A stretch of DNA of 64,000 nt. It comes from CAVSDF01 sp963726715 (GTDB lineage: Bacteria; Bacteroidota; Rhodothermia; Rhodothermales; BA12). This document shows, piece by piece, positions 19,482 to 27,156 of this stretch. The stretch is from NCBI GenBank assembly GCA_963726715.1, contig CAVSDF010000005.1:62001-126000 (forward strand), written 5' to 3'. Positions within the stretch are counted from its first letter, which is position 1. Each line of letters opens with the position of its first letter. Below the pieces are notes generated by a model. The model searched no databases, had not been told where the DNA came from, and was given only the letters and a program-made list of their open reading frames with translations. The position numbers and the translations under genes were made by a program.

Positions 19482-19577
19482 ATGCCCTGCGGACGGAAGC
19501 GCAAGCGCCATAAGATTGCCACCCACAAGCGCAAGAAGCGGCTTCGCAAGAACCGCCACAAGAAGAAGGCGCGGTGA
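19482..19577 (+). CDS. AURKAIP1/COX24-domain small basic protein
   Basis: A 31-residue, extremely basic protein: MPCGRKRKRHKIATHKRKK and then RLRKNRHKKKAR. The pattern (KRKRHK-ATHKRKKR-RKNRHKKK) is that of the tiny AURKAIP1/COX24-domain proteins that Bacteroidota carry as free-standing genes; the mitochondrial relatives are ribosomal small-subunit proteins, so ribosome association is likely. It is too short for routine gene calling. The ATG at 19482 follows CCCGAACGAC without a Shine-Dalgarno sequence. A strong hairpin terminator follows 62 bases later, so it is probably transcribed alone. Confidence 0.85.
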   Translation: MPCGRKRKRHKIATHKRKKRLRKNRHKKKAR

Positions 19578-20028
19578 TGCGAGGCGGCTCATGGCCGTCC
19601 GCACGCTCTCTGCCCGCTCGGGTAGGACTGCTTTTCTCGCGCCGCTCCGGAGTCTCCGGGGCGGCGCATTTTGCGCTGGGGATGCGTCAGACGGGAGGTG
19701 CGTCCGAGCGGCGCGTTGGTTCGCGGGCGGGCGACGGTTGCGGTGGGCGGGGGAGCGGACGGACGTGGCGTTGCGGGCGACGGGTGCCGGTCCGGATGGA
19801 TGCGGCGACGGGCAGCAGAGGCCCAAACGACGCGGCCAGGGCGCGGCGATAGCGAGGTGCGGCGCGGCGTTGGCACCGGATGCCGGGGTCGGGCGTTGCA
19901 GCGCGTGCCACGCCGTCGGGCCGCTCGCCGAGGCGCCGTATACTCGCCCCGCCGACCTCTCTGGTCCCGCCTGCCCGGCTCTCGATCTTCTCCGGCCCGT
20001 CTCCTCCGGCACGACCCACCGCCCCCCG
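19578..20028. other. 451-base spacer, no supported gene beyond the terminator
   Basis: After the terminator at 19639-19667 the sequence is GC-rich with no reading frame resembling a known family on either strand. The promoter of the YtxH-like gene must lie near its 3' end; CGCCGTATACTCGCC at about 19935-19949 contains a TATACT that could be a -10 element, but no partner box is evident. Confidence 0.4.
19639..19667 (+). terminator. Strong hairpin terminator after the COX24-like gene
   Basis: GCGCCGCTCCGG pairs with CCGGGGCGGCGC (12 bp with one wobble) around a 5-base loop and is followed directly by ATTTTG, the best rho-independent terminator in the window. Confidence 0.75.
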
Positions 20029-20442
20029 ATGAAGTCCTACTCGCTCACCACCCTCCTGCGTGTCGGCACGACGAGCGCCCTCATCGGAGCCGCGGTCGGG
20101 ACGGCCGTCGGGGTGCTCATCGCACCCGACCAGGGGGCCCGCGTGCGCCGACGCCTCGCCTTCCGCCTCGATCAGGGCGCCGACGCGCTCGGCGGATTCG
20201 TGCAGGACCTGCTCGACCGCAACGCCGTCACGACCGATGCCCGCGCCCTCGCGGATGCGGTCGTCGCCGACGCAGAGGCGGAGGCCGATCGGATCCGGCA
20301 CGAGATCGACCGCCTGATGGAACGCCAGAAGTCGCGCACGCCCGAGGCGCCGCCGTCCGATGCCCGTCCGCGCGCCCCGCGCCCGGAGGGCCGCGCCGAC
20401 AGCCGGTCCGATAGACGCGCCGATACCCGCTCGTCGGGATGA
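20029..20442 (+). CDS. YtxH-domain membrane-anchored protein
   Basis: A 137-residue protein with one N-terminal hydrophobic segment (SALIGAAVGTAVGVLIAPDQGARVRRRL), the typical YtxH motif in which a Gly/Ala helix ends in AP-x-x-G. A helical region follows (residues 45-95, ALADAVVADAEAEADRIRHE) and the last 40 residues are Pro/Arg/Asp-rich and probably disordered. YtxH proteins are small stress-related inner-membrane proteins of unclear function. ATG at 20029 follows GCCCCCCG. The next gene begins 73 bases downstream on the same strand. Confidence 0.75.
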   Translation: MKSYSLTTLLRVGTTSALIGAAVGTAVGVLIAPDQGARVRRRLAFRLDQGADALGGFVQDLLDRNAVTTDARALADAVVADAEAEADRIRHEIDRLMERQKSRTPEAPPSDARPRAPRPEGRADSRSDRRADTRSSG

Positions 20443-20515
20443 TTCCGGTGAGCGGCCACCTGCGCCGCCGCCCGCACCGCGTCCTGTTTTCCTGACTTCC
20501 GCACTCCCCCCGACG

Positions 20516-21340
20516 ATGCCCGATTTCGCGCTCCTGCTGCCGCCTTCGGAGGGGAAGAAGCCCGGTGGAAACCCGCTCGCGCCCGACCTCTTCGACCTGC
20601 GCGCGGGCGGCACCTTCAACTACTTCAGTGAACTCAACCCCGAGCGCCGCCGCCTCATCGACGCCCTGCAAGGCGCGATCTCGGGCGACGACGGGATGGC
20701 CGCCGCCGCCGACATCATCGGCCTGCAACCGCCCGCGCTCGACGCCGCCGTTACCGCCAACATGAGCGTCTACGACGCGCCGCGCATGGCGACGCTCGAC
20801 CGCTACGCGCCCGGCGTGCTCTACGAAGCGCTCGAATTCGCCCATTTGCCGACCGGCGCGCGGCGCCGGTTTCTCGAACACACCGTCATCGTCTCTGGCC
20901 TCTGGGGGCTGCTGCGTCCGGATGACCTCATCCCCGACTACAAGCTCTCCATCGACGCGTCGGTGCCGGGCATCGGCAAGGTGAGCGCGTACTGGAAGCC
21001 GCGCCTGAGCGAGGTGCTCAACCGGATGGTCGAGGGGCGCGTCGTGTGGGACCTGCTGCCCGGCGTCCACGCCGACGCGTGGGACGACAACCGGTCGTAC
21101 GCCCGCCGCGTGCGCGTGCGCTTCGTCACCGAAAGCGCCGACGGCGAGCGCACCGGCGTCTCGCACGGCATCAAGGACCTGCGCGGACGCCTCGCCGGGC
21201 ACTTGGTGCGCGAAGGCGCCGAACGCGACGATGCCCTCGCCTCGTGGCACGCCCCCGACGGTTTCCGCTTCGACGAGGCCGCGACGGTGCGCGACGAAGA
21301 CGCCCTTTCGACCGTCCTCACGTACGTCCGCCGCGCCTGA
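20516..21340 (+). CDS. yaaA: YaaA-family peroxide-stress protein
   Basis: 274 residues matching the YaaA/UPF0246 family: LLLPPSEGKK at the N terminus, YDAPRMATLDRYAPGVLYEAL, VIVSGLWGLLRPDDLIPDYKLSI in the middle, YWKPRLSEVL and the C-terminal GF-F segment (APDGFRFDE). In E. coli YaaA lowers free iron and DNA damage during hydrogen peroxide stress. ATG at 20516 places the conserved LLLPPSEGKK six residues in. It is followed 73 bases later by udk. Confidence 0.88.
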   Translation: MPDFALLLPPSEGKKPGGNPLAPDLFDLRAGGTFNYFSELNPERRRLIDALQGAISGDDGMAAAADIIGLQPPALDAAVTANMSVYDAPRMATLDRYAPGVLYEALEFAHLPTGARRRFLEHTVIVSGLWGLLRPDDLIPDYKLSIDASVPGIGKVSAYWKPRLSEVLNRMVEGRVVWDLLPGVHADAWDDNRSYARRVRVRFVTESADGERTGVSHGIKDLRGRLAGHLVREGAERDDALASWHAPDGFRFDEAATVRDEDALSTVLTYVRRA

Positions 21341-21413
21341 GCGCCCGGCCCGTGTGACACCCGCCGCGCCCTCGGGCACCGCTTCTTCCGCGCCTGCGAG
21401 GCGCCGCGTTTCC

Positions 21414-22100
21414 ATGCAGCCAGTCGTCATCGGCATCGCGGGCGGGTCCGGCTCGGGCAAGAGCACGGTCCTGCGCCGCATCATCGAGGCGTTCGGGCCG
21501 GAGCGCATCGCGATGCTCGACCACGACGCCTACTACCGCGACCTCGCGCACCTGCCGCACGAGGTCCGCGCGGCGTTCAACTTCGACCATCCAGATGCCC
21601 TCGAAACGGGCCTGATGGTCGAGCAGCTCGACGCCCTCCTCGGCGGCGCGGCCATCGAGAAGCCGACGTACGACTTCGTGACGCACAGCCGCCGTGAGGC
21701 GACGATCACCGTTCGTCCGCGTCCGGTCGTCATCGTCGAGGGGATTCTCGTGCTCGCCGAGGGCGCGCTCGTCGAGCGGATGGACATCATGATCTTCGTC
21801 GATACCGACGACGACATCCGCCTCGTGCGCCGCATCCGCCGCGACATCGACGAGCGCGGGCGGTCGATCCACTCGGTCCTCGACCAGTACGAGCGGACGG
21901 TGCGGCCGATGTACCTCGAATTCGTCGAGCCGTCGAAGCGCCGCGCCGACGTCATCATTCCGCGCGGCGGGCACAACCGCGTGGCCATCGAAATGCTTCT
22001 CGCGCGTATCCAGACGCTCCTCGACGCCGCCGAAGGCCGCGAGCAGGTGCCCGGCCTCGACGCGCCGAGCCGCCGCGCCAGATCGGCCGCCAAAGCCTGA
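21414..22100 (+). CDS. udk: Uridine kinase
   Basis: Udk phosphorylates uridine and cytidine in pyrimidine salvage. The 228-residue protein has the P-loop GIAGGSGSGKSTVLRR at residues 6-21, DHDAYYRDL (base-recognition region), FNFDHPDALET, the YDFVTHSR motif and VIVEGILVL with the Walker-B acidic residue, followed by RRIRRDIDERGRS, the LID arginine region. Length matches the family (about 210 plus a short tail). ATG at 21414 is the first start that fits. It belongs to a same-strand run yaaA-udk-FKBP with gaps of about 70 bases. Confidence 0.92.
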   Translation: MQPVVIGIAGGSGSGKSTVLRRIIEAFGPERIAMLDHDAYYRDLAHLPHEVRAAFNFDHPDALETGLMVEQLDALLGGAAIEKPTYDFVTHSRREATITVRPRPVVIVEGILVLAEGALVERMDIMIFVDTDDDIRLVRRIRRDIDERGRSIHSVLDQYERTVRPMYLEFVEPSKRRADVIIPRGGHNRVAIEMLLARIQTLLDAAEGREQVPGLDAPSRRARSAAKA

Positions 22101-22165
22101 GCGCCTCTTCTGCCGTGCGTCCTGCGCGGCGCCCCGTTTCACTCCGATCCATCCCCCGCATCCCC

Positions 22166-22669
22166 ATGCCCACCGCCGCCTCTGGCGACACCGTTCGCAT
22201 CCACTACACCGGCACGCTCTCGACGGGCGAGATTTTCGATACATCGGACGGACGCGAGCCGCTCGAATTCACGCTCGGCGGCGGCCAGGTCATCCCCGGT
22301 TTCGACGCGGGCGTGACCGGCATGGCGCCCGGCGAGACGAAGACCGTCACCATCCCCGCCGAGGAGGCGTACGGCCCGCGCCATCCGGAGATGATGATGG
22401 AGGTGCCGCGCGAGCAGCTTCCGCCCGAGGCCGAGCCGAGCGTCGGCGACGCGATGATGGTCGGCACGTCCGACGGGCAGCAGTTTCCGGTCGTCATCGT
22501 CGAGGTCAACGACGAGAGCGTCCTGCTCGACGCCAACCACCCACTTGCGGGCGAAGACCTGACGTTCGAGCTGTCGCTCGTCGAGATCCAGGGCAAGCCC
22601 GCCGGCAGCGGGCTCGTCGGCCTCGACGGCAAGCCCCTCGGCGGCGCCCCGCCCAAGCTGATCCTCTGA
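22166..22669 (+). CDS. SlyD-type FKBP peptidyl-prolyl isomerase
   Basis: A 167-residue cytoplasmic isomerase. It begins with the FKBP core (VRIHYTGTLSTGEIFDTSDG, PLEFTLGGGQVIPGFDAGVTGM), contains the SlyD insert-in-flap domain (EEAYGPRHPEMMMEVPREQL to VNDESVLLDANHPLAGEDL) and returns to the FKBP strand LTFELSLVEI. The tail lacks the His/Cys-rich metal-binding extension of E. coli SlyD. It should catalyse proline isomerisation and act as a folding chaperone. ATG at 22166 follows CGCATCCCC. A terminator hairpin follows 41 bases after the stop. Confidence 0.9.
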   Translation: MPTAASGDTVRIHYTGTLSTGEIFDTSDGREPLEFTLGGGQVIPGFDAGVTGMAPGETKTVTIPAEEAYGPRHPEMMMEVPREQLPPEAEPSVGDAMMVGTSDGQQFPVVIVEVNDESVLLDANHPLAGEDLTFELSLVEIQGKPAGSGLVGLDGKPLGGAPPKLIL

Positions 22670-22710
22670 TCGCGTGTGACCGGGCGTGCAGGCACACGCC
22701 AGGATGCAAA

Positions 22711-22741
22711 CGGGCGGCTCTCCACGCAGGAGGGCCGCCCG
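22711..22741. terminator. Terminator hairpin between convergent FKBP and OsmC genes
   Basis: CGGGCGGCTCT (22711-22721) pairs with AGGGCCGCCCG (22731-22741) around a 9-base loop. It lies between convergent genes and may serve both strands, although neither side has a clear T tract. Confidence 0.6.
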
Positions 22742-22779
22742 ATGTGCGTTCGTGCACGCTGGGATGAAACGCACAGGCC

Positions 22780-23217
22780 TCAGACGCGGCGGGCGTCGAG
22801 GGTGATTTCGACGGCGCGGAGGGCTTTCGAGATCGGGCACCCGGCCTTCGTCTCGGCGGCGATGCGCTGGAAGTCGGCCTCATCGATGCCCTCGACCTCC
22901 ACTTCGGTCGTGAGGGCGATGCGGGGGATGTCGAAGCCGCCGGTGACCTGTTCGAGGTGCACGCGGGCGGTCGTCCGGACCGAGGTTGCCGGGTGGCCCG
23001 CGCTGCCGAGCGCATTGGCGAGGGCCATCGAGAAGCAGCCGGCGTGCGCGGCGCCGAGCAGTTCTTCCGGGTTCGTGCCGCCGACGCCGCTGCCGAATCG
23101 GGAGTTGAACGAGTAGGGCTGCGCGGAAACGGCGCCGCTCTCGACGGAGACGGTGCCGCTGCCGTCGCGGAGGACGCCGCGCCATTCGGCGCTCGCGCTG
23201 CGGATCGTGCTGGCCAT
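22780..23217 (-). CDS. OsmC-family peroxiredoxin
   Basis: A 145-residue OsmC/Ohr-fold protein that reduces organic or peptide-type peroxides with two cysteines. The first is in GAAHAGCFSMALANALG and the second in ETKAGCPISKAL, both in the expected OsmC positions; the N terminus (AEWRGVLRDGSGTVSV) and FGSGVGGTNPEELLGA are typical of the OsmC rather than Ohr branch. ATG at 23217 gives the standard length. It is convergent with the FKBP gene. Confidence 0.9.
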   Translation of the reverse strand: MASTIRSASAEWRGVLRDGSGTVSVESGAVSAQPYSFNSRFGSGVGGTNPEELLGAAHAGCFSMALANALGSAGHPATSVRTTARVHLEQVTGGFDIPRIALTTEVEVEGIDEADFQRIAAETKAGCPISKALRAVEITLDARRV

Positions 23218-23502
23218 AGAGGTGGAGCAGGGATGGAGGAACGGGGAGCCACACGCATCGGCGCAGCGGGGCGTGCGAACCTGCAACGCGCCCGGAGGAT
23301 GCACCGCGGCGCGCGTTTCAACGGCTCTCTGGCAGGCGGCGTGCGGCTTCCTCGAAGAGGGTCTCTCGCATCTGTCTCGTCGTGATCCCCGCGAGCGCCG
23401 CGACCCGCGGGGGGCCATCCTCTGGCCGCCGACGGGCTCGTACCCTGGATTTACGCCTGCGAGGGGAGACGGTATCTGTTGGATGGATCGCCCAGCAGCG
23501 TC

Positions 23503-24597
23503 TCAGAACGTGATCTGCGCGGTCGCGGCGAGGCGGGCGCGGCGCTCGCCGGGGGCGAACCCGGCGGCGGGGACGATCGCGTTGACCTGCGCGGTGACGG
23601 CAGGCGTCAGGCTCACGTTCAGGCCGCCGATGACCTCCGACGCGCCCTCGAAGCGGTCGAGGCGCACGAGCGCGCGGTGGTCGGGCGTGAGATCGACAGC
23701 GGCGGTGGCGTAATAGCCCGAGCGTCCGTCGGCGGCGACGCGGGTGCCGGTGGCGTCGGTGGCGCGGCGCAACGTCTCGCCGATCCACTCGCCCGCCACG
23801 ACGACCCGCCCGAGCCGCAGCCGCGCATCGGCGCCGACGAGCGTGCGGGCCGCGCCGATACCGGTGCGCACGAACGCATCGGGGCCTTCGTGGGCGATGT
23901 TGACGCCTGCGGTGCCGCGAAGCCCGGTCGCACGGGCAAGCGCCGGAGGCATATGGGCCTGCACGCGCGCGGCGACGAGGCGGGCGCCGGTCGATCCGTC
24001 GTCGCCCGATCCGTCGGCGCCGAGGCCGCGCCCGTCGAAGACGCCGGCGGTGACGGTGAGCGCCTCGCGTGGCAGAATCGACAGGGTGGCTTCGACGCCG
24101 GTGCGGCGGTTCGGCGCGAGGGCGCGGACGACGCGCGAGCGGTCGGCGAAGTCGAGGCCCGCGCGCGAGCTCAGCAGTTCGTACGAGAACGGCGTCTTGA
24201 AGCGCCCGGCGTCGACGCGGAGCGCGGGCGAGACGCGCGCCGAGAGTTCGGCGTCGAGGAGCGCCGGGGTGCGCGAGAGGTCGGTGCGCAGGAACAGTCC
24301 GTAGCGCCCGCCGAGCGTCGCCCGCACCGACGCCCGCGCGGCGGCGATGCGAAAGAGGTCGGTGTCGGACCGCTCGCCGAGCGGACCGGCGGCGCCGAAC
24401 ACGATCTGCCCTCCGAGCCGGATCGTGGCCTCGGGCGTGCGCAGCACGAGCGGCGCGGAGGTCGTGGTCTCGGTGCGGCGCGTTCGGCCGTTGCCTGCGT
24501 CGAGGTCGGCGATCTCCTGCGCGCGGGCGATGGGCGCGGCGGCGAGCAGGGCGGCGAGGCACGCGAACGTGCGGAGGGACGGGCGAGAGGGCATCAT
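23503..24597 (-). CDS. Porin-like outer-membrane beta-barrel (phosphate-selective porin O/P type), copy 1
   Basis: A 364-residue protein with a signal peptide (MPSRPSLRTFACLAALLAAAPIARAQ) and a barrel made of alternating short strands ending in the C-terminal aromatic ATAQITF expected of outer-membrane proteins. The motif DAGRFKTPFSYELL and RTDLSRTPALLDAEL are shared with the next gene and typify the phosphate-selective porin O/P family. The substrate is not predictable. ATG at 24597 or 24594. It starts only 11 bases after the stop of the upstream paralogue, so the two are one transcript and arose by tandem duplication. Confidence 0.72.
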   Translation of the reverse strand: MMPSRPSLRTFACLAALLAAAPIARAQEIADLDAGNGRTRRTETTTSAPLVLRTPEATIRLGGQIVFGAAGPLGERSDTDLFRIAAARASVRATLGGRYGLFLRTDLSRTPALLDAELSARVSPALRVDAGRFKTPFSYELLSSRAGLDFADRSRVVRALAPNRRTGVEATLSILPREALTVTAGVFDGRGLGADGSGDDGSTGARLVAARVQAHMPPALARATGLRGTAGVNIAHEGPDAFVRTGIGAARTLVGADARLRLGRVVVAGEWIGETLRRATDATGTRVAADGRSGYYATAAVDLTPDHRALVRLDRFEGASEVIGGLNVSLTPAVTAQVNAIVPAAGFAPGERRARLAATAQITF

Positions 24598-24608
24598 CGG
24601 GGGCAGCA

Positions 24609-25631
24609 TCAGAAGGAGACCTGCGTGGCGAGCGTCAGGCCTGCGCGCGTGCGCCCGGCGGCGTCGAGCGGGAGGGCGGCGTTGGCCTGGACGAGGCCGT
24701 CGGAATCGTCGAAGCGGTCGAGGCGGGCGAGCACGCGGGCGTTGTCGCGCACGTCGTAGCCGAGCGTGGCGTAGAGGCCGTCGCGCGCGAGGGAGCCGTC
24801 GCGCTTGGCGTCGCGGGCCTGCTCGTGGAGCACCTCGCCCGCCACGAGGACGCGGCCGAGCCGCACCCGCGCGTCGGCGCCGAGGAGCGTCCGGACGCCC
24901 GTGGCCACGAGCGAGCCGCCGTTGATCGTCACCGGCCCATCCTCGACGACCGCGTTGAAGCCGACCGTCGCGCGACGTCCGTCCACGTCTCCGCCATCGG
25001 GCGTCGTGGCGACGAGGCGTCCGGCGCCGAGGAGCCGTCCCCGCGACCCTCCTGCGCCGCCCGTTCCGCGCGCGTCGAAGAGCCCGCCTCGCACGCGGAC
25101 GATGCCGCCTGGCAGTCCGGCATCCACCTGCACACCGTCGCGGCGTCCGGGGATGAGGGCGACGACGGCGCACGCGCGGCTGGCGAAGTCGATGGCGGCG
25201 ACGGGCGTGAGCCACTCGCCGGAGAACGGCGTCTTGAAGCGTCCGGCGCTCACGCGCACCTCCGTGGAGGGCGTCCAGGCGACCTCGGCATCGAGAATCG
25301 CAGGGCTGCGAGCGAGGTCGCTGCGGAGCGTGTAGGCGAAGCGCGGCCCGAGCGCGCCGCGCACGGTCAGGCGGGCGTTGGGGAGGACGAAGACATCGCT
25401 CGAGGGGCGCCGTTCGAGCGGCACGAGCTCCTGCGCCTGCACGAGCATGGTCAAGATCGCCGTGATGCCCCCGTCGAGGCGCAGCGACGGCGCGGGCGGC
25501 GGCGACGTTTCGAGCAGCCGCGTCCGGTGCGCCCCCGGCGATCCGGATGTGGGCGGCGCCGTCTGCGCGGCGGTGAGGACGGCGGCGAGCACCCGCACGG
25601 CGGCGCGAATCGGGGACGACGCGGACGGCAT
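24609..25631 (-). CDS. Porin-like outer-membrane beta-barrel, copy 2
   Basis: A 340-residue paralogue of the gene downstream: shared SAGRFKTPFSGEWLTP, LRSDLARSPAILDAEV, LLGADARVRLGRVLVAGE, LVARLDRFDDSD-type strands and the terminal aromatic TQVSF. The N terminus (PIRAAVRVLAAVLTAAQ) is a plausible but weaker signal peptide, which together with a Pro/Ser spacer distinguishes it from copy 1. ATG at 25631 is chosen; the frame is open 19 codons further upstream. As first gene of the pair it probably carries the promoter, in the 351-base divergent spacer. Function is inferred from fold alone. Confidence 0.68.
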   Translation of the reverse strand: MPSASSPIRAAVRVLAAVLTAAQTAPPTSGSPGAHRTRLLETSPPPAPSLRLDGGITAILTMLVQAQELVPLERRPSSDVFVLPNARLTVRGALGPRFAYTLRSDLARSPAILDAEVAWTPSTEVRVSAGRFKTPFSGEWLTPVAAIDFASRACAVVALIPGRRDGVQVDAGLPGGIVRVRGGLFDARGTGGAGGSRGRLLGAGRLVATTPDGGDVDGRRATVGFNAVVEDGPVTINGGSLVATGVRTLLGADARVRLGRVLVAGEVLHEQARDAKRDGSLARDGLYATLGYDVRDNARVLARLDRFDDSDGLVQANAALPLDAAGRTRAGLTLATQVSF

Positions 25632-25982
25632 GGCAGGCCAAGGACAGGGGGCGAAGCATCCCGCACGTACGCACCGACCGCGTGGCATCTCTGTACGCCG
25701 TTATGGGAATCCTCGGCCCTTTCTCCATGCCGTCGTTCGGCGAAGAGGCCGTTAATCCAGCCGCTCGGGGTGCGCGGACAGCCCCCTGCACGTCGGTGCT
25801 CAGTGAACGTTCGACACCTGCACCGCGCGGCGACCGGGTACGGGGATCTGGCTCCGATTTGCGAACGCTCTCGCGGTTCTACGGAATAGTCGCATAGGTC
25901 ACAACCGGGGAAAGCGCCTCCGAACGGTGGAACGGGGCCTATGAGTAGGGAATGTCACCGGCTCACCAACCTGCGTTCCACG
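25632..25982. other. Divergent spacer between porin pair and stress protein
   Basis: No gene is supported. The stretch 25840-25930 is noticeably less GC-rich than its surroundings (for example TCTACGGAATAGTCGCATAG), which suits promoter DNA for the divergent genes, but I cannot assign boxes. A short in-frame extension upstream of the stress-protein start begins at 25941. Confidence 0.4.
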
Positions 25983-26504
25983 ATGAACACCCGCTCCTCC
26001 GTCACCGGTCTCTACAGCGACCGCGCCAGCGCCGACCGCGCCTACAACGCCATCCGCGAACGCGGCTACACCGACGACGACATCAACGTGATGATGTCCG
26101 ACGAAACGCGCAAGACCCACTACGGCGACAGCCCCGCCGACGACACGGCAGGCTCCAAGGCCCTCGAAGGCGCCGGGACGGGCGCGGCCATCGGCGGCAC
26201 CATCGGCGGCATCGTCGGCGCGCTTGCGGCTGTCGGCGCCACGGTCCTCGTGCCGGGCCTCGGCCTCGCCATCGCCGGTCCGCTCGCCGGTGCCCTCGCC
26301 GGCGCCGGTGCGGGCGGTGCGACGGGCAGCGTGCTCGGCGCCCTCGTCGGCGCGGGCATCCCCGAGGAGCACGCCAAGACGTACGAGACGGGCATCAACG
26401 ACGGCGGCATCGTCGTCGGCGTTCACCCGCGCCACGACGACGACGCGGCGTACTTCGAGGACACCTTCCGCAACGGCGGTGGGAAGGACGTGTACCGCTA
26501 CTGA
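25983..26504 (+). CDS. General-stress protein with glycine-zipper membrane domain
   Basis: A 173-residue protein. Residues 1-35 (SVTGLYSDRASADRAYNAIR, then ERGYTDDDINVMMSD) match the N-terminal domain of the YflT-type heat-induced/general-stress family. Residues 60-130 are an almost pure Gly/Ala/Val segment with G-x-x-x-G zippers (GAAIGGTIGGIVGALAAVGA, GLGLAIAGPLAGALAGAGAG), which would insert in a membrane. The C terminus (HAKTYETGINDGGIVVGVHP) returns to a soluble alpha/beta domain. ATG at 25983 fits the family start; an upstream ATG at 25941 is possible. A perfect terminator hairpin follows. The physiological role is unknown. Confidence 0.75.
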   Translation: MNTRSSVTGLYSDRASADRAYNAIRERGYTDDDINVMMSDETRKTHYGDSPADDTAGSKALEGAGTGAAIGGTIGGIVGALAAVGATVLVPGLGLAIAGPLAGALAGAGAGGATGSVLGALVGAGIPEEHAKTYETGINDGGIVVGVHPRHDDDAAYFEDTFRNGGGKDVYRY

Positions 26505-26531
26505 GCGGCCCGCGCCCACGCGTCTGAATGC

Positions 26532-26570
26532 GACTGCGGCCCCGCTCTCTTCGGAGGGCGGGGCCGCAGT
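26532..26570 (+). terminator. Terminator hairpin after stress protein
   Basis: ACTGCGGCCCCGC (26532-26544) and GCGGGGCCGCAGT (26558-26570) are perfect 13-base arms; TGCGTT follows. It ends the stress-protein transcript. Confidence 0.7.
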
Positions 26571-26664
26571 TGCGTTCGGTGCGAGCCTCTCAGCAGGCGG
26601 CATGCACGTGGAAGATCCCGCGGCCCAGTCCGGCGAACTCATGTCGTAGAACGGCGACGGGAAG

Positions 26665-27067
26665 ATGTCATCGCCGACACTGATCCTTCCTCCTCCCACT
26701 CCGCACCGCCAAGCCCGACGCCTTCGAGACCGCCCGCGCCCTGTTCGCCCGTCACGCGGCCGTCCTCGTGGTGAAGACGGATACGCTGGACCGGCTGTAC
26801 CTCGACACGCCGCACGTCCAGAAGAACCGGACGCCGCTGTTTTTCGGCTCCGTGACGCGCAAGCGCACGGGCGTGAGCATCCACCTGATGCCCATCTACA
26901 CCGATCCCGACCTGCTCGACGCCGTCCCGCAGGCCCTCCGCGCGCGCATGACCGGCAAGTCGTGCTTCGTCTTCCCATCGCTCGACGACGGGCAGGCCGA
27001 GGCCCTCGGCACGCTGCTCGATGCCGCCGTGGCCCGCTACCGCGCTCGCGGCTACCTCGACGCATAG
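26665..27067 (+). CDS. Small conserved cytoplasmic protein, start region uncertain
   Basis: The part from about 26711 reads KPDAFETARALFARHAAVLV, KTDTLDRLYLDTPHVQKNRT, PLFFGSVTRKRTGVSIHLMP and RMTGKSCFVFPS; I recognise this as a widespread uncharacterised family in which the FFG-V and MTGKSCF segments are conserved. In its own frame it has no start before the GTG at 26768, which would cut into the conserved region. The preceding frame offers ATG at 26665 (MSSPTLILPPPTPHR), and one extra base near 26710 would join the two, in line with other +1 breaks in this window. Either start is possible. Function unknown. Confidence 0.55.
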
Positions 27068-27156
27068 GACGCATCTGGGCGGCGACGGACCGAACCACGA
27101 CGCGCGATCACGCCACGCGCGCGGGGACCATCACCAACCAACCACAAACAAACAAC

